Below, piece after piece: positions 19,848 to 29,332 of a DNA stretch of 64,000 bases. Numbering within the stretch: position 1 is the stretch's first letter; each line of letters begins with the position of its first letter. The DNA lies in NCBI GenBank assembly GCA_029960065.1, contig JASCOF010000001.1:558001-622000 (forward strand). The letters run 5' to 3'. The DNA comes from Flavobacteriaceae bacterium PS02336 (GTDB lineage: Bacteria > Bacteroidota > Bacteroidia > Flavobacteriales > Flavobacteriaceae). The position numbers and the translations under genes were made by a program. The notes under the pieces were generated by a model that made no database searches, had not been told where the DNA came from, and worked only from the letters and a program-made list of their open reading frames with translations.

Positions 19848-19864
19848 TACGTTTTCCTTATTAA

Positions 19865-19900
19865 TAAAAAAACCATTCACCTTAAGTGAATGGTTTTTTT
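19865..19900. terminator. Bidirectional terminator
   Basis: AAACCATTCAC and its complement surround CTTAA, with A and T runs outside. It separates the plus-strand TPR gene from the minus-strand OsmC gene. Confidence 0.9.
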
Positions 19901-19914
19901 ATATCATTTTTTTT

Positions 19915-20334
19915 CTAGCTTATTAATGCAGCAGATAACGTGATTGTTGTATTTAGTAATTTTGAAATTGGACAGATCTCTTTCGCCTTATTAGCTGTTG
20001 CAGTAAATTCTTCAGAAGAAATTGAAGGAACTTTTCCTTTTAAGTCTAAATGAATTAAAGTAATAGATCCATCTTCAAAAGTTACTGTTGCTTCTGTAGT
20101 TAAATCATCAGCAGTAAATCCTCCCTCATTAAGTAAAAAGCTTAACTGCATTGTAAAACAGCCTGAATGGGCCGCTGCGACTAGTTCTTCAGGGTTTGTA
20201 CCAACACCATCTGCAAATCTTGTCTTAAAAGATAGTTGTGCATTATCTAAAGTTGTACTTTGTGTACTAATTGTTCCTGTTCCTTCCATGCCAGTTCCTT
20301 TCCAGTTGGCATGTGCTTTTCTTGTAAATTTCAT
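19915..20334 (-). CDS. OsmC family peroxiredoxin
   Basis: This is a 139-residue OsmC-type thiol peroxidase, expected to reduce organic hydroperoxides in the cytoplasm. The two catalytic cysteines are C59 (AHSGCFTMQL) and C121 (KEICPISKLL), with the family's usual spacing. NPEELVAAAHSGC is characteristic. The gene is transcribed alone, with its own -7 box and a bidirectional terminator. Confidence 0.93.
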   Translation of the reverse strand: MKFTRKAHANWKGTGMEGTGTISTQSTTLDNAQLSFKTRFADGVGTNPEELVAAAHSGCFTMQLSFLLNEGGFTADDLTTEATVTFEDGSITLIHLDLKGKVPSISSEEFTATANKAKEICPISKLLNTTITLSAALIS

Positions 20335-20395
20335 TGTCTACTTATTTAAAAATTAATATTAAATGTTATTTGCTTGTTAGCTATTAGGGGTAACT

Positions 20396-20403
20396 CAAAT
20401 ATA
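20396..20403 (-). promoter_or_regulatory. -7 box ahead of the osmC-type gene
   Basis: TATATTTG on the minus strand matches TAnnTTTG, about 62 bases before the start codon. I see no good TTTG at -33. Confidence 0.45.
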
Positions 20404-20482
20404 ATCAATATTTTGCAGAATTGTTTTATGAAATTTAATGTGAATGTTAAGTTTTAGTTTTTTCGTTGAAGGTTGGATTGGG

Positions 20483-20583
20483 TTTTAACGCAAAGAGCAC
20501 AAAGTAAAAACACAAAGTTCGCAAAGCTTTTTTATAAACTTTGCGAACTTTGCGTAAATCTTGGCGCTCTTTGCGGTAAAATA
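20483..20583. repeat. Full copy of the AACGCAAAG palindromic repeat
   Basis: The ends TTTTAACGCAAAGAGC and GCTCTTTGCGGTAAAA are inverted, with an inner hairpin around GCAAAGCTTTTTTATAAACTTTGC. It lies just beyond the stop of the DUF349 gene, where it could act as its 3' hairpin. Confidence 0.85.
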
Positions 20584-20593
20584 AGAGCAATTT

Positions 20594-22573
20594 TTATTCT
20601 TGACCTAAGTTTCTTAATTGCTTCAATTTGTCTTTCCAAACTTCAAGGCTTTCTTTGTGAATGGCGATATTTTTACGAACCTCAGTCACAATAGAATTCT
20701 CTTTTTTTGCATTTTTTGTATTTGCAAAAAACTGAATATTGTTTTCTAATTGAAAAATTTCGTTTTGAACTTCTTCAATTTTACGCATTATGAAGATTTT
20801 TTCATTATCTAATTTGCGTGTATCATTGCTGTCAGAAAGAGAGTCGATACGATTTGCAAAACGCATCATTTCAGATTCTTTTTTGCTTAAGCTTAGTTTT
20901 TCAAAAAGCGCATCCAGAATTTTGTTGAATTTTCCTTCTATGTGGCGTCTAGAAAATGGTACTTTCCCAAATCCTTTCCATGCTTCAATATGTGCTTTTA
21001 TGCCGTCTAAATCTGTCTTGTGATCTCCTGTTAACTGAAAAGCCCTTAAAACATCTAAATAAGCTTTTTTGTTATCGAAAGCAGCAACTTCTTCGCCGTT
21101 TTCTTCTGATTTATGTTCTTTTAACTTGTCAAAATAATGATTGCAGGCATCCTTGAATTCTTTCCAGATTTTATCTGAATATTTTTTAGGAACATGACCA
21201 ATTTGTTTCCATTCTTCCTGGATTTGTTTCATCACAGGAGTTGTAGCTTGAAAATCGGTGCTTTCTTGTAATTCTTTTGCTTTGGCAACAAGAGCCAGTT
21301 TTTTATTTAGATTATCATTTTGATCTTTTTTGATATCCTTATAAAAAGAATTTTTAAAAGCGTTGAAGTTTCTAACAGCGGTCTTAAATGCGGCCCAAGT
21401 TTCTTCATTAACTTCAGAAGGAACTTTTCCTGCAGCAAAAAACTCATTTCTTAAGTCTTCAACTTTTTGGATTTGTACCAGCCATTGAGAGTGAGAATTT
21501 ACTTTTTCGGTACCTAAAACTTCGATTTTAGAGATGATTTCTTTTTTAACTTCAAGATTCTGCTGTTCGTTAGCTCTTTGACTTTCGAACAGTACTTCTC
21601 TTTTATCGTGTATTTTTTTAGTTAATTCGCTGAATTTATTCCAAATAGTATCACGATGTTCTTTTGAAACGGGTCCGATATCTTCTTTCCAAATTCTATG
21701 TAAATCCTGCAGTTCACGGAAAGCTTTATTTACATCGGTATCGTTTACTAATTCTTCAACACGTAGAATTATTTTTTGTTTTAACTCTAAATTGTGCTTA
21801 AAGTCCAAATCTCTAGCTTCACGATCTAAATGAAGATAATCATAGAAATTTTCTACATGAAAATGGTAGTTATTCCAAACGTGATTGTATTTGTCTTTTG
21901 GAATTGCGCCGGCATTTTTCCATCTTTCTCTTAACTCATTAAAATGTTTAAGAGTGTCTTTTATATTTTCCTGCGGATTGATTAGTTCTTTTAGTTCCTC
22001 AACAATTGCTAGGCGATTTTCTAAATTCGTTTTTAGATTAGTTTGTAAATGTTTAAAATGAGCGTTTCTTTTATCTCTAAAAACATTATAATATTCGTCA
22101 AATTTTAATTTTAAAGGCAGATGATATTCAAATTCTTCGCTTGGATCTGGATTAGAAGCAAGAAATTCTTCTTTCTTTTCTTCTAAAAGGTGATGATATT
22201 GAAGTAAAAAAGCTTTTTTAATTTCTTCAATATGATCTTTTACAGACATAACTTTATCTGTATTGACCAGCTTTTTTAATTCATCTACAAGTGCATCTAA
22301 AGAAAATGTGTTATAATCCTGCATCGGAATCTCATGACGTTCTTTTAAAGTTTCGTCTTCACTCTCGGCAGCATTTGAATTTGTGATAGCATCTAATGCT
22401 TCTTGATGAGCATCTTCAGTGTTATCTGAGTTATTTTCATTTTCTAAAGTTGAATCTTCAACTAAAGTTTCAGGACTAGATGTTTCAATTCCATCGTCTG
22501 CTGTAGAATCATTTATCTCGATTCCTGATTTTCCGTCTGCTTCATGCAGGTTATCATTCTTTTCTTCTAACAT
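20594..22573 (-). CDS. DUF349 domain-containing protein
   Basis: The 659-residue protein is acidic and unstructured over about residues 1-75, then contains several tandem helical DUF349-type repeats recognisable by recurring W-[KE]-x(4,8)-G-x-[VI]-[PS] patterns (ERWKNAGAIPKD, RIWKEDIGPVSKE, EEWKQIGHVPKK, EAWKGFGKVPFS). It is cytoplasmic, with no signal peptide or membrane segment. The family is very common in Bacteroidota and has no firmly established role. It is monocistronic. Confidence 0.85.
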   Translation of the reverse strand: MLEEKNDNLHEADGKSGIEINDSTADDGIETSSPETLVEDSTLENENNSDNTEDAHQEALDAITNSNAAESEDETLKERHEIPMQDYNTFSLDALVDELKKLVNTDKVMSVKDHIEEIKKAFLLQYHHLLEEKKEEFLASNPDPSEEFEYHLPLKLKFDEYYNVFRDKRNAHFKHLQTNLKTNLENRLAIVEELKELINPQENIKDTLKHFNELRERWKNAGAIPKDKYNHVWNNYHFHVENFYDYLHLDREARDLDFKHNLELKQKIILRVEELVNDTDVNKAFRELQDLHRIWKEDIGPVSKEHRDTIWNKFSELTKKIHDKREVLFESQRANEQQNLEVKKEIISKIEVLGTEKVNSHSQWLVQIQKVEDLRNEFFAAGKVPSEVNEETWAAFKTAVRNFNAFKNSFYKDIKKDQNDNLNKKLALVAKAKELQESTDFQATTPVMKQIQEEWKQIGHVPKKYSDKIWKEFKDACNHYFDKLKEHKSEENGEEVAAFDNKKAYLDVLRAFQLTGDHKTDLDGIKAHIEAWKGFGKVPFSRRHIEGKFNKILDALFEKLSLSKKESEMMRFANRIDSLSDSNDTRKLDNEKIFIMRKIEEVQNEIFQLENNIQFFANTKNAKKENSIVTEVRKNIAIHKESLEVWKDKLKQLRNLGQE

Positions 22574-22822
22574 CTTTAAATGTATAAGGTTTTTATTTTA
22601 AACAGTGCGAAAGATAGTAAAGGTGTTCCTAAATACAAAATAAATCACTTGATTATACTGTATTTTAAGATCAAATTCTTATTCTTTAACCTTATCCGCT
22701 ACTATGTTGAATCTCTTTTTGTTGAATATCTGAAGTATCTATAAATTCAAAATCTGCATTCTTTTTTCGATTATTTCTTTAAAAATATAAATTAGTAAGG
22801 TTCTATTTATTTTTCTTTGCTG

Positions 22823-23569
22823 CTAGAAAAGAATCAAAACGCCCATTTCGATTCCAAAATTGTAGGTTCTATTTGCCCCAAATCCCGCGCTGGGATGAAT
22901 GTAAATTAGATTATTTGGCGTAATTTTTCGTCCAAATTCGACAAAAGCATTATTTTGAAAACCGTCGATTATGTCATTATATCTAAAAGCAACATCGGCC
23001 GCAACCCAGTTTTTTCCAAAAAAGTGTAAAATTACATTTTCGAACAGAGTTACGCTGATGTCATTTCGATCCTCTTCGCCTGCAAAACTAGTTTGATATT
23101 CTAAAGTTGACAGCCAGAGGAATTTTTTATCATTTATATATTTCCCATAAACAACGGCAGGCATAATAACCCATTTTCCTGTTCCAAAATTTGGGTCTGC
23201 TGCGGTATTTCCATAAACTCTGGTTCTTAAAGCAATACCATTACTATTTTTCATGTAAGGAATGTAACTGACTCCCATGCCAACGTCTCCTATTGCAGTT
23301 TTATTTATAGAATTGGTATTGGCAGAAATTAGAGGAAGATCAAAACGTAAGTTCCATGCTTTATTTCCTATGGGTAACAGAACACGAACTTGAGTTGTAT
23401 TAAATGATCCATTGTCGGTATCTAAATATTCATCAAAGAGAATAATTGTCTTTAGAAAATAGTGGTAACGCGGCTCAGAGAAAGGACTTTGCAGTGTATC
23501 ATTTTCTTGAGCTGAAAGTAGATTGTTAAACAAAAAAAATAAAATGCTAAGTAGTTGTATTTTTCTCAT
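22823..23569 (-). CDS. Putative outer-membrane beta-barrel protein
   Basis: The protein, 248 residues from MRKIQL (an ATG 6 bases earlier is also possible), has a signal peptide ending near LLSAQ. Alternating hydrophobic and polar strands, many aromatics and a C-terminal FGIEMGVLILF strand suggest an outer-membrane beta-barrel. I do not recognise a named family. It follows aroE on the same strand after 60 bases, so it may be the last gene of the TPR-aroE unit. Confidence 0.7.
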   Translation of the reverse strand: MRKIQLLSILFFLFNNLLSAQENDTLQSPFSEPRYHYFLKTIILFDEYLDTDNGSFNTTQVRVLLPIGNKAWNLRFDLPLISANTNSINKTAIGDVGMGVSYIPYMKNSNGIALRTRVYGNTAADPNFGTGKWVIMPAVVYGKYINDKKFLWLSTLEYQTSFAGEEDRNDISVTLFENVILHFFGKNWVAADVAFRYNDIIDGFQNNAFVEFGRKITPNNLIYIHPSAGFGANRTYNFGIEMGVLILF

Positions 23570-23635
23570 AACCACCTGTTAGTAAGTGGTTTAAAATTAC
23601 AAAAATTACTTTAACATTTTATTTTTATTCGGTTT

Positions 23636-24388
23636 TTATTTGTTCCAGATTTTCCAGGCTTTTTCAGCTTGAAAAATAAGCATGTCATGACCATTTTTTA
23701 TAACAGCACCTTTTTCTTTTGCTTTTTTTAGAAAAGTGGTTTCTGCAGGATTATAAATCAAATCGTAAGCAATATGTTTTTCGGTAAAAAACTCATATGG
23801 CAAGTTTGGGCAAGCATCAATATTTGGACTTGTTCCAACCGGAGTGCAGTTAATTATGATTTGAAAATTATCAAAAGTTGTGGCATTGATTAAATCGTAA
23901 TCAATAATATTTTCTTTTGCTTCTCTGGAAACAAAAGTATACGGAATACCCAATTCGTCAAGAGCAAAAGCAACGCCTTTAGATGCTCCTCCAGTTCCTA
24001 AAATAAGGGCTTTTTTATGATGCGGTTCCAATAATGGTTTTAAAGATTTTTTAAATCCGTAATAATCAGTATTGTATCCTTTTAACTTACCGCTTTTGGT
24101 AAATTTTATCGTATTGACAGCACCAATTAAAGATGCTTTTTTTGATAGTTTATCTAAAAAAGGAATAATTTGTTCTTTGTACGGAATAGTAACATTCAGC
24201 CCTTTTAAATCAGGGTTATTTTTAATTAATTCAGTAAAATAATTAATTTCCGAAATGTCAAAATTCTCATAGCTGTTACCAGCAAAAACTTCATTATTAA
24301 ATTTTTCTGTAAAATAACCTTTTGAAAAAGAGTAGCTGATATTACGGCCCAATAATCCAAAACGTCTTCTTAATAAAATATCAACCAT
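23636..24388 (-). CDS. aroE: Shikimate dehydrogenase
   Basis: This NADPH enzyme reduces 3-dehydroshikimate to shikimate in aromatic amino-acid synthesis. The shikimate-binding SYSFS (18-22), NVTIPYKE with catalytic K71, NTDYYGF with D108 and the GTGGASKG nucleotide loop are all visible. The length, 250 residues, is normal. The start is 2 bases after the TPR gene's stop, indicating translational coupling. Confidence 0.95.
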   Translation of the reverse strand: MVDILLRRRFGLLGRNISYSFSKGYFTEKFNNEVFAGNSYENFDISEINYFTELIKNNPDLKGLNVTIPYKEQIIPFLDKLSKKASLIGAVNTIKFTKSGKLKGYNTDYYGFKKSLKPLLEPHHKKALILGTGGASKGVAFALDELGIPYTFVSREAKENIIDYDLINATTFDNFQIIINCTPVGTSPNIDACPNLPYEFFTEKHIAYDLIYNPAETTFLKKAKEKGAVIKNGHDMLIFQAEKAWKIWNK

Positions 24389-24390
24389 TC

Positions 24391-25785
24391 TTATTTACGA
24401 TGTTTTTCTATATAATTTTTTACTGTTTTTTTTGACCATACTACAGGAAATAAGTCTTCAATTAAGATATAGTTATCAAAATTAAGACGTAAGCCATTGC
24501 TTAAATGAAATTTGGCTTTTGTATTGTCCTGAATCATAAAGTACAATCCTGCTAAACGATATTCAATTTCATTTTCTTCTGGGAAATATTCAGAAGCTTG
24601 CAATAAAGTCTGAATAGCGCTTTCAAATTCTCCTAAAAACTGCAAAATGTCAACCCAGTATAACCAAGTATCAAGTGCATAATCTCCAAATTCAACTGCT
24701 TTTCTAAAACCGAATTCGGCTTCTTCAAAGAAGTTCATTTGTTTGTTGATTGTAGCATATCTTTTCCAGTACAAACGATTTTGATTGTCAATTGCCAAAG
24801 CTTTGTTGACAAAAAACAATGCTTTTTGATAGTTTTTCTGGCGAAGGTGAAAATCTGTTATCGCAATCCATCCTTTGTCTAAAAGCGGATCTTCGTGAAC
24901 AGTCTGGTTATAGTATTGAATTGCTTTCGCTAAATTTCCCAGTTTTTCGTAACATTTACCAATTCGAAGCAAGGCATAAGATGTAGCATCGTCTAGTTCA
25001 ATGGTTCTGTTGTAACTTTCGATTGCTTCGTTGTATTTTTTTAGACGTTCGTAAGCTTTTGCTTTTTCCATAAAAGCGCCTAAAAATTCATCATCAATAA
25101 GCGTTGCATAATCAAATGCGCGAATCGCATTTTCGTATTCTTTAACGCCATAATGAAGACGTCCAAGCTGATGCCATGCAATTTCGCTGTACGGATTTCT
25201 GTTGATGTATTCGTTAAGATATACAATAGCTTCTTGATTTTGATCTAAAAATTCAAAACAATACACTACATTATAAAGAGCAGATTGATCTTCTAAGTCT
25301 TCCTCAAGACATTTGATAAAATTCTCTTTTGCCAGTTCGAGATTATCCATAAAAAGATATTCCATTCCGATCAAGTTGTACACATCTGCATAATCATCAG
25401 TGTACTGAAGCGCGATTTTTAGCAGTTCAACTGCTTTTTCGTGCTGGTCTCTTTTCGAACAGATATTGGCTTTTTGGATATAGATTTCCTCGTTGTTAGG
25501 TTCAATTGCGTATAACTCATTCAAAAGCTTTTCAGCGATGTCGAGTTTGTCATCATAAACCAGCATTTCTACTTGTACTAATTTTAAACCTGTAGATTTT
25601 GGATGTTGGTCTAATGCGAGTTTTAAGGCCTTTTTTGCTAAATTAGCCTTACCTATGTCTAAATAATGAAGAATGATTTCTTCGAATTCTTCAGAATCAA
25701 AAAAGAGTACTTTGTTAGTTTTTAACATCGACTCAAATTTAGATAGGGATAGGTTATAATCTTCTTCTTCGTTGCTTAATTGCAT
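24391..25785 (-). CDS. Tetratricopeptide-repeat protein
   Basis: A 464-residue, cytoplasmic protein without a signal peptide is built almost entirely of TPR units (for example AWHQLGRLHYGVKEYENAIRAF-type repeats across residues 60-430). It is coupled to aroE by a 2-base gap. Such conserved TPR proteins next to aroE recur in Flavobacteriaceae, in my recollection, but the function is not known. Confidence 0.85.
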   Translation of the reverse strand: MQLSNEEEDYNLSLSKFESMLKTNKVLFFDSEEFEEIILHYLDIGKANLAKKALKLALDQHPKSTGLKLVQVEMLVYDDKLDIAEKLLNELYAIEPNNEEIYIQKANICSKRDQHEKAVELLKIALQYTDDYADVYNLIGMEYLFMDNLELAKENFIKCLEEDLEDQSALYNVVYCFEFLDQNQEAIVYLNEYINRNPYSEIAWHQLGRLHYGVKEYENAIRAFDYATLIDDEFLGAFMEKAKAYERLKKYNEAIESYNRTIELDDATSYALLRIGKCYEKLGNLAKAIQYYNQTVHEDPLLDKGWIAITDFHLRQKNYQKALFFVNKALAIDNQNRLYWKRYATINKQMNFFEEAEFGFRKAVEFGDYALDTWLYWVDILQFLGEFESAIQTLLQASEYFPEENEIEYRLAGLYFMIQDNTKAKFHLSNGLRLNFDNYILIEDLFPVVWSKKTVKNYIEKHRK

Positions 25786-26057
25786 ACTTCGTATTTTTGA
25801 AATTAGCCTGATATAAATTTAGGCAACCATATAATTGCTGTAAGGATAAGAAATTAATTGTTTTGAACAATTTAATTAACAAAATATGGCGTTTTTTATT
25901 CTGTTTTGGGAAGAAATCTCTCTTAATATCAAGGGATTAACTTCGGTTTTGTTGTTTTTCTGTTAATGCAGAAAGGTTTAATTAAACTTAGAATCAAATT
26001 GGAACTGACTAATGTTAACTGTAGATCTTCTTAATGATAGAAAATCAGGGTAATATT

Positions 26058-27251
26058 TTATTTAGAACTCTTTTTCAATATTTCGTCCATAACTTCTAAA
26101 ATAATAGAACAGCCTTCACGGATTTCATCTTCTGAAATGGTTAAAGGAGGTGTGATTCTAATAGCGCAACCTTCAAATAAAAGCCAGAATAAAATCAGCC
26201 CTTTGTCTTGACAACTTAAAATGACTTCGTTGGTAATTTCAGACGATTCTGTCATAGCAGCCAGCATTAATCCTTTTCCTCTAACTTCTGTTATCAAAGG
26301 ATGTACCAAAAGCGATCTGAATAGTTTTTCCTTTTCGAGTGTTTCTGCAATTAAATTTGTTTCAGTTAATTCCTGCAAAGTAGCTAAACAAGCTGACGCA
26401 ATGACAGGATGACCGCCAAAAGTAGTGATATGACCGAGTTTTGGGTTTTCGGTCAACAAATCCATTCTTTCTGCAGAAGCTGTAAAAGCACCAACAGGCA
26501 TTCCGCCGCCCATTCCTTTACCCATTACCACAATATCGGGCACCACATCATAATTTTGAAAGCCAAATAGTTTTCCGGTTCTTCCAAAACCAGGCTGAAT
26601 TTCATCAACAATCATTAATGCTCCAACTTCTTCACAGCGTTTTTTAACTTTTTGAAGAAAATTATTTTCTGGCTGAATAAATCCTGCGCCTCCTTGAATA
26701 GTTTCTAAAAGAATCGCTGCAGTTCGAGTGGTTATTTTTTGTAAATCAGCTTCATTATTAAAAGTGATAAAATCGACATCAGGAAGCAAAGGTCTAAAAG
26801 CTTGTTTGCGTTCTTCAAATCCCATAACGCTCATAGAACCCATTGTATTTCCATGATAAGCATTGTGGCAGGAAATCAGCTGACTGCGCCCTGTGGTTCT
26901 TTTAGCTAATTTTAATGCACCTTCGATAGCTTCTGTACCCGAATTAACTAAATAGGTTTTATTTAAGGATTCTGGCAGGAGTGAAGCCATCATTTTGCAG
27001 TATTGAACCGCTGGACTCTGCGAATATTCACCATAAACCATTACGTGAGAATATTTGTCCAGTTGATCTTTTATGGCCTGATTTACACGTGGATGTTGAT
27101 GTCCAAGTGTGCAGGCAGAAACTCCAGCAACAAAATCTAAATATTTTTTATCGTTTGTGTCGTATATGTAAGAACCAATCGCATGTGAAACTTCCATTCC
27201 TAAAGGGTACGGAGAAGTTTGTGCCTGGTATTTTATAAAATCTGGATTCAT
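26058..27251 (-). CDS. Class III aminotransferase (ArgD/aspartate aminotransferase family)
   Basis: This PLP-dependent omega-aminotransferase has the expected Lys245 (VVMGKGMGGG), Asp216 (IVDEIQPGFGRTG) and GTEAIEGALKLA near residue 105. It has 397 residues. Members act on acetylornithine, ornithine, 4-aminobutyrate and similar amino donors, and this sequence does not settle which. No arginine genes are adjacent. It is monocistronic. Confidence 0.88.
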   Translation of the reverse strand: MNPDFIKYQAQTSPYPLGMEVSHAIGSYIYDTNDKKYLDFVAGVSACTLGHQHPRVNQAIKDQLDKYSHVMVYGEYSQSPAVQYCKMMASLLPESLNKTYLVNSGTEAIEGALKLAKRTTGRSQLISCHNAYHGNTMGSMSVMGFEERKQAFRPLLPDVDFITFNNEADLQKITTRTAAILLETIQGGAGFIQPENNFLQKVKKRCEEVGALMIVDEIQPGFGRTGKLFGFQNYDVVPDIVVMGKGMGGGMPVGAFTASAERMDLLTENPKLGHITTFGGHPVIASACLATLQELTETNLIAETLEKEKLFRSLLVHPLITEVRGKGLMLAAMTESSEITNEVILSCQDKGLILFWLLFEGCAIRITPPLTISEDEIREGCSIILEVMDEILKKSSK

Positions 27252-27364
27252 TTTTTTTTAAGGTTCAAAGTGGTAAAGATACTAACGTTCTGAGGTTTTT
27301 CAGTTTAGTCGCGTTTTAGGTTGCGTGAAAACTGAAAAGTGAAAACTGCGACTGTGACTGAAGA

Positions 27365-29044
27365 CTATTTTTTCTTCGGTATTTTTGCTGGTTTTTCAGC
27401 TGGTTTCTTTTTGTCGTAATCTAAAGTTTCCTTCCTGACTTTCATTGGGACATTTTTGCCTTTTTCTTCCTCGTCTTTACCTTGTTTAATCAGTTTTTCA
27501 TTCATTTCGTTGTCTTCCGCGGTAAAAATATCGTCTTTCGACTTTATTCGTTCATCGCCTCGCCAAACCATTCCTCTTAGTTTTCGTGCATTTTCAGGAA
27601 GTTCATCTTCGGGATATATATCTCCGTCAACTTTATTAAAAAATGTAATGGTTTCAACAGCATTATTTTCTAGAATCATATTGATTTTACTGCTGACATT
27701 TTTGTTAATTCCAATCAATTCATTGGCATCATTCCGCATAAAATACACCACTTCCGTATTTTTGATGACATCCACGTCATGTAGTTTTCCATCCCGAAAT
27801 TTTCCAAACAAATTGAGTCCCTTTACTTGATTGTAACCCGTTCCGAGCGTATCTTTTGAAATAAGGAAAGTATTATTTAAAACTTTCAGCGAATCTATTT
27901 TTCGAGTAGTATTGTCTCCAATTAAATGCATTAAATCTCCTGTAATCTGGTTTTCTCCATTCCAGAGAATCGGATTTCCAATCAATTTTGTTAAAGCACT
28001 TTTAGAATCAGAATGTATCGAGTCACATTTTCCGCTCATATCAATTTTATAGAAACGTACATTTTTATAAGCTCTCAAAATTCTTTCGCCTTCTTTTCCG
28101 GTAACCATTAATTTCTGGCCGTGAATATAAACAGAATCATTTTCAACTAAATTAATTGCAACAGCTCTTTTGGTCACAAACATCGAATCTTTTAGTTTAT
28201 AAAGCTCTGCATAATGACCTTTTACAACACCTTTGTTAATAGAATCTGTAATTTTTACATTTCGTGTTGCAGAAGCAAATTCGGTGTTTCGATTGTAAAA
28301 TAAACTGTCGCCTTCTATAAGCCGGTCGTCATACTTGATATACGATTTCCTCAGAAAATGAGCTAAGTTTTTCTTTGTGTCGTAAAATCCTTTCTCGGTG
28401 TAAATGTAATTAGCTTTACTTGTAATGGTTGAAGGTCCCAATAAATAGGTGTGTCCAGAATTACTGTAATAATCCAAATGATTAGATTTGATTATGTATT
28501 TTGGATTTGTAATCGTAACTTCAGTCAGGAACTGAAATTTCTTTTGTTCTACATAATATCTTCCAGATTTACTGACTAGAGTATTGTCTTTGTTTACAAT
28601 TGTACCTTTAGTATTGTAAAATACTTCCTGAACATTTCTATCAAAGTTAATGGTGTCAGTTTGTAAAGTAGCATCTGGTGAAGTCAAAACAGCATTTCCT
28701 GTTGCAAAAGCTTTTCTAGCATTACCGCTGTATTCTGCATATTTACTATTCAAAAATAAAGTATCACCCTGAACTAATTGTACATTTCCAAAAGCTTTCA
28801 GATAGTTCTCTTTTTGAAAAAAATAAGCTTTATTACAAGTTAGCACAACGCCGTCATGATTAACTTTTACGTTTCCGGTTAGTAAAAGTGCATCTGGAAC
28901 ATTGACCTGATCTACATCAGAAAAATCCGCATTTTCAATGACGATGGTTTTAGGAGTTTGAGCTTTCTTTTTTGCTTGCGCGAAAGTGAACTGAACACTT
29001 AGAAAAGACAGACAAATAAATATGAAAAAGAGTGATTTCTTCAA
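27365..29044 (-). CDS. OstA-like organic solvent tolerance protein
   Basis: The 559-residue protein has a signal peptide (LSVQFTFAQ, cleavage near residue 22) and an OstA/LptA-type beta-jellyroll pattern in its N-terminal part (ADFSDVDQ...LLTGNVKVNHDGV). A long C-terminal part continues with similar strand repeats and ends in a Lys-rich tail. LptA-like proteins bridge lipopolysaccharide between membranes. The frame starts with TTG at 29044-29042 and gives a clean signal peptide, so I accept TTG. LPS transport is inferred from the family. Confidence 0.82.
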   Translation of the reverse strand: MKKSLFFIFICLSFLSVQFTFAQAKKKAQTPKTIVIENADFSDVDQVNVPDALLLTGNVKVNHDGVVLTCNKAYFFQKENYLKAFGNVQLVQGDTLFLNSKYAEYSGNARKAFATGNAVLTSPDATLQTDTINFDRNVQEVFYNTKGTIVNKDNTLVSKSGRYYVEQKKFQFLTEVTITNPKYIIKSNHLDYYSNSGHTYLLGPSTITSKANYIYTEKGFYDTKKNLAHFLRKSYIKYDDRLIEGDSLFYNRNTEFASATRNVKITDSINKGVVKGHYAELYKLKDSMFVTKRAVAINLVENDSVYIHGQKLMVTGKEGERILRAYKNVRFYKIDMSGKCDSIHSDSKSALTKLIGNPILWNGENQITGDLMHLIGDNTTRKIDSLKVLNNTFLISKDTLGTGYNQVKGLNLFGKFRDGKLHDVDVIKNTEVVYFMRNDANELIGINKNVSSKINMILENNAVETITFFNKVDGDIYPEDELPENARKLRGMVWRGDERIKSKDDIFTAEDNEMNEKLIKQGKDEEEKGKNVPMKVRKETLDYDKKKPAEKPAKIPKKK

Positions 29045-29060
29045 CTGATTAAATTTTTGT

Positions 29061-29068
29061 CAAATTTA
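29061..29068 (-). promoter_or_regulatory. -7 box ahead of the OstA-like gene
   Basis: TAAATTTG on the minus strand matches TAnnTTTG, 17 bases before the TTG start; it supports that start. No convincing -33 box. Confidence 0.45.
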
Positions 29069-29332
29069 TAAAAAAGGATAGAACCTGTTGCTGCTATTAG
29101 GATTAATTTATAATAAGTCATTAACACTTCGATCAGGAATTTCAGCCCAATTTATTTTTTCAACAAAACAGTGAACTCTCACGTTGTAGTTGTGTTGTTT
29201 CATCATAGAAATGATGTAAATTAGGAATAAGATGTGCTGAGTTTTAAAAAATGAGCTACATTTAGAAAATTGTTTTTAAAGCCTGTAGAGGTATTGAGAA
29301 TTTTAAAAACTATATTAGAGTAACCCAAAAAT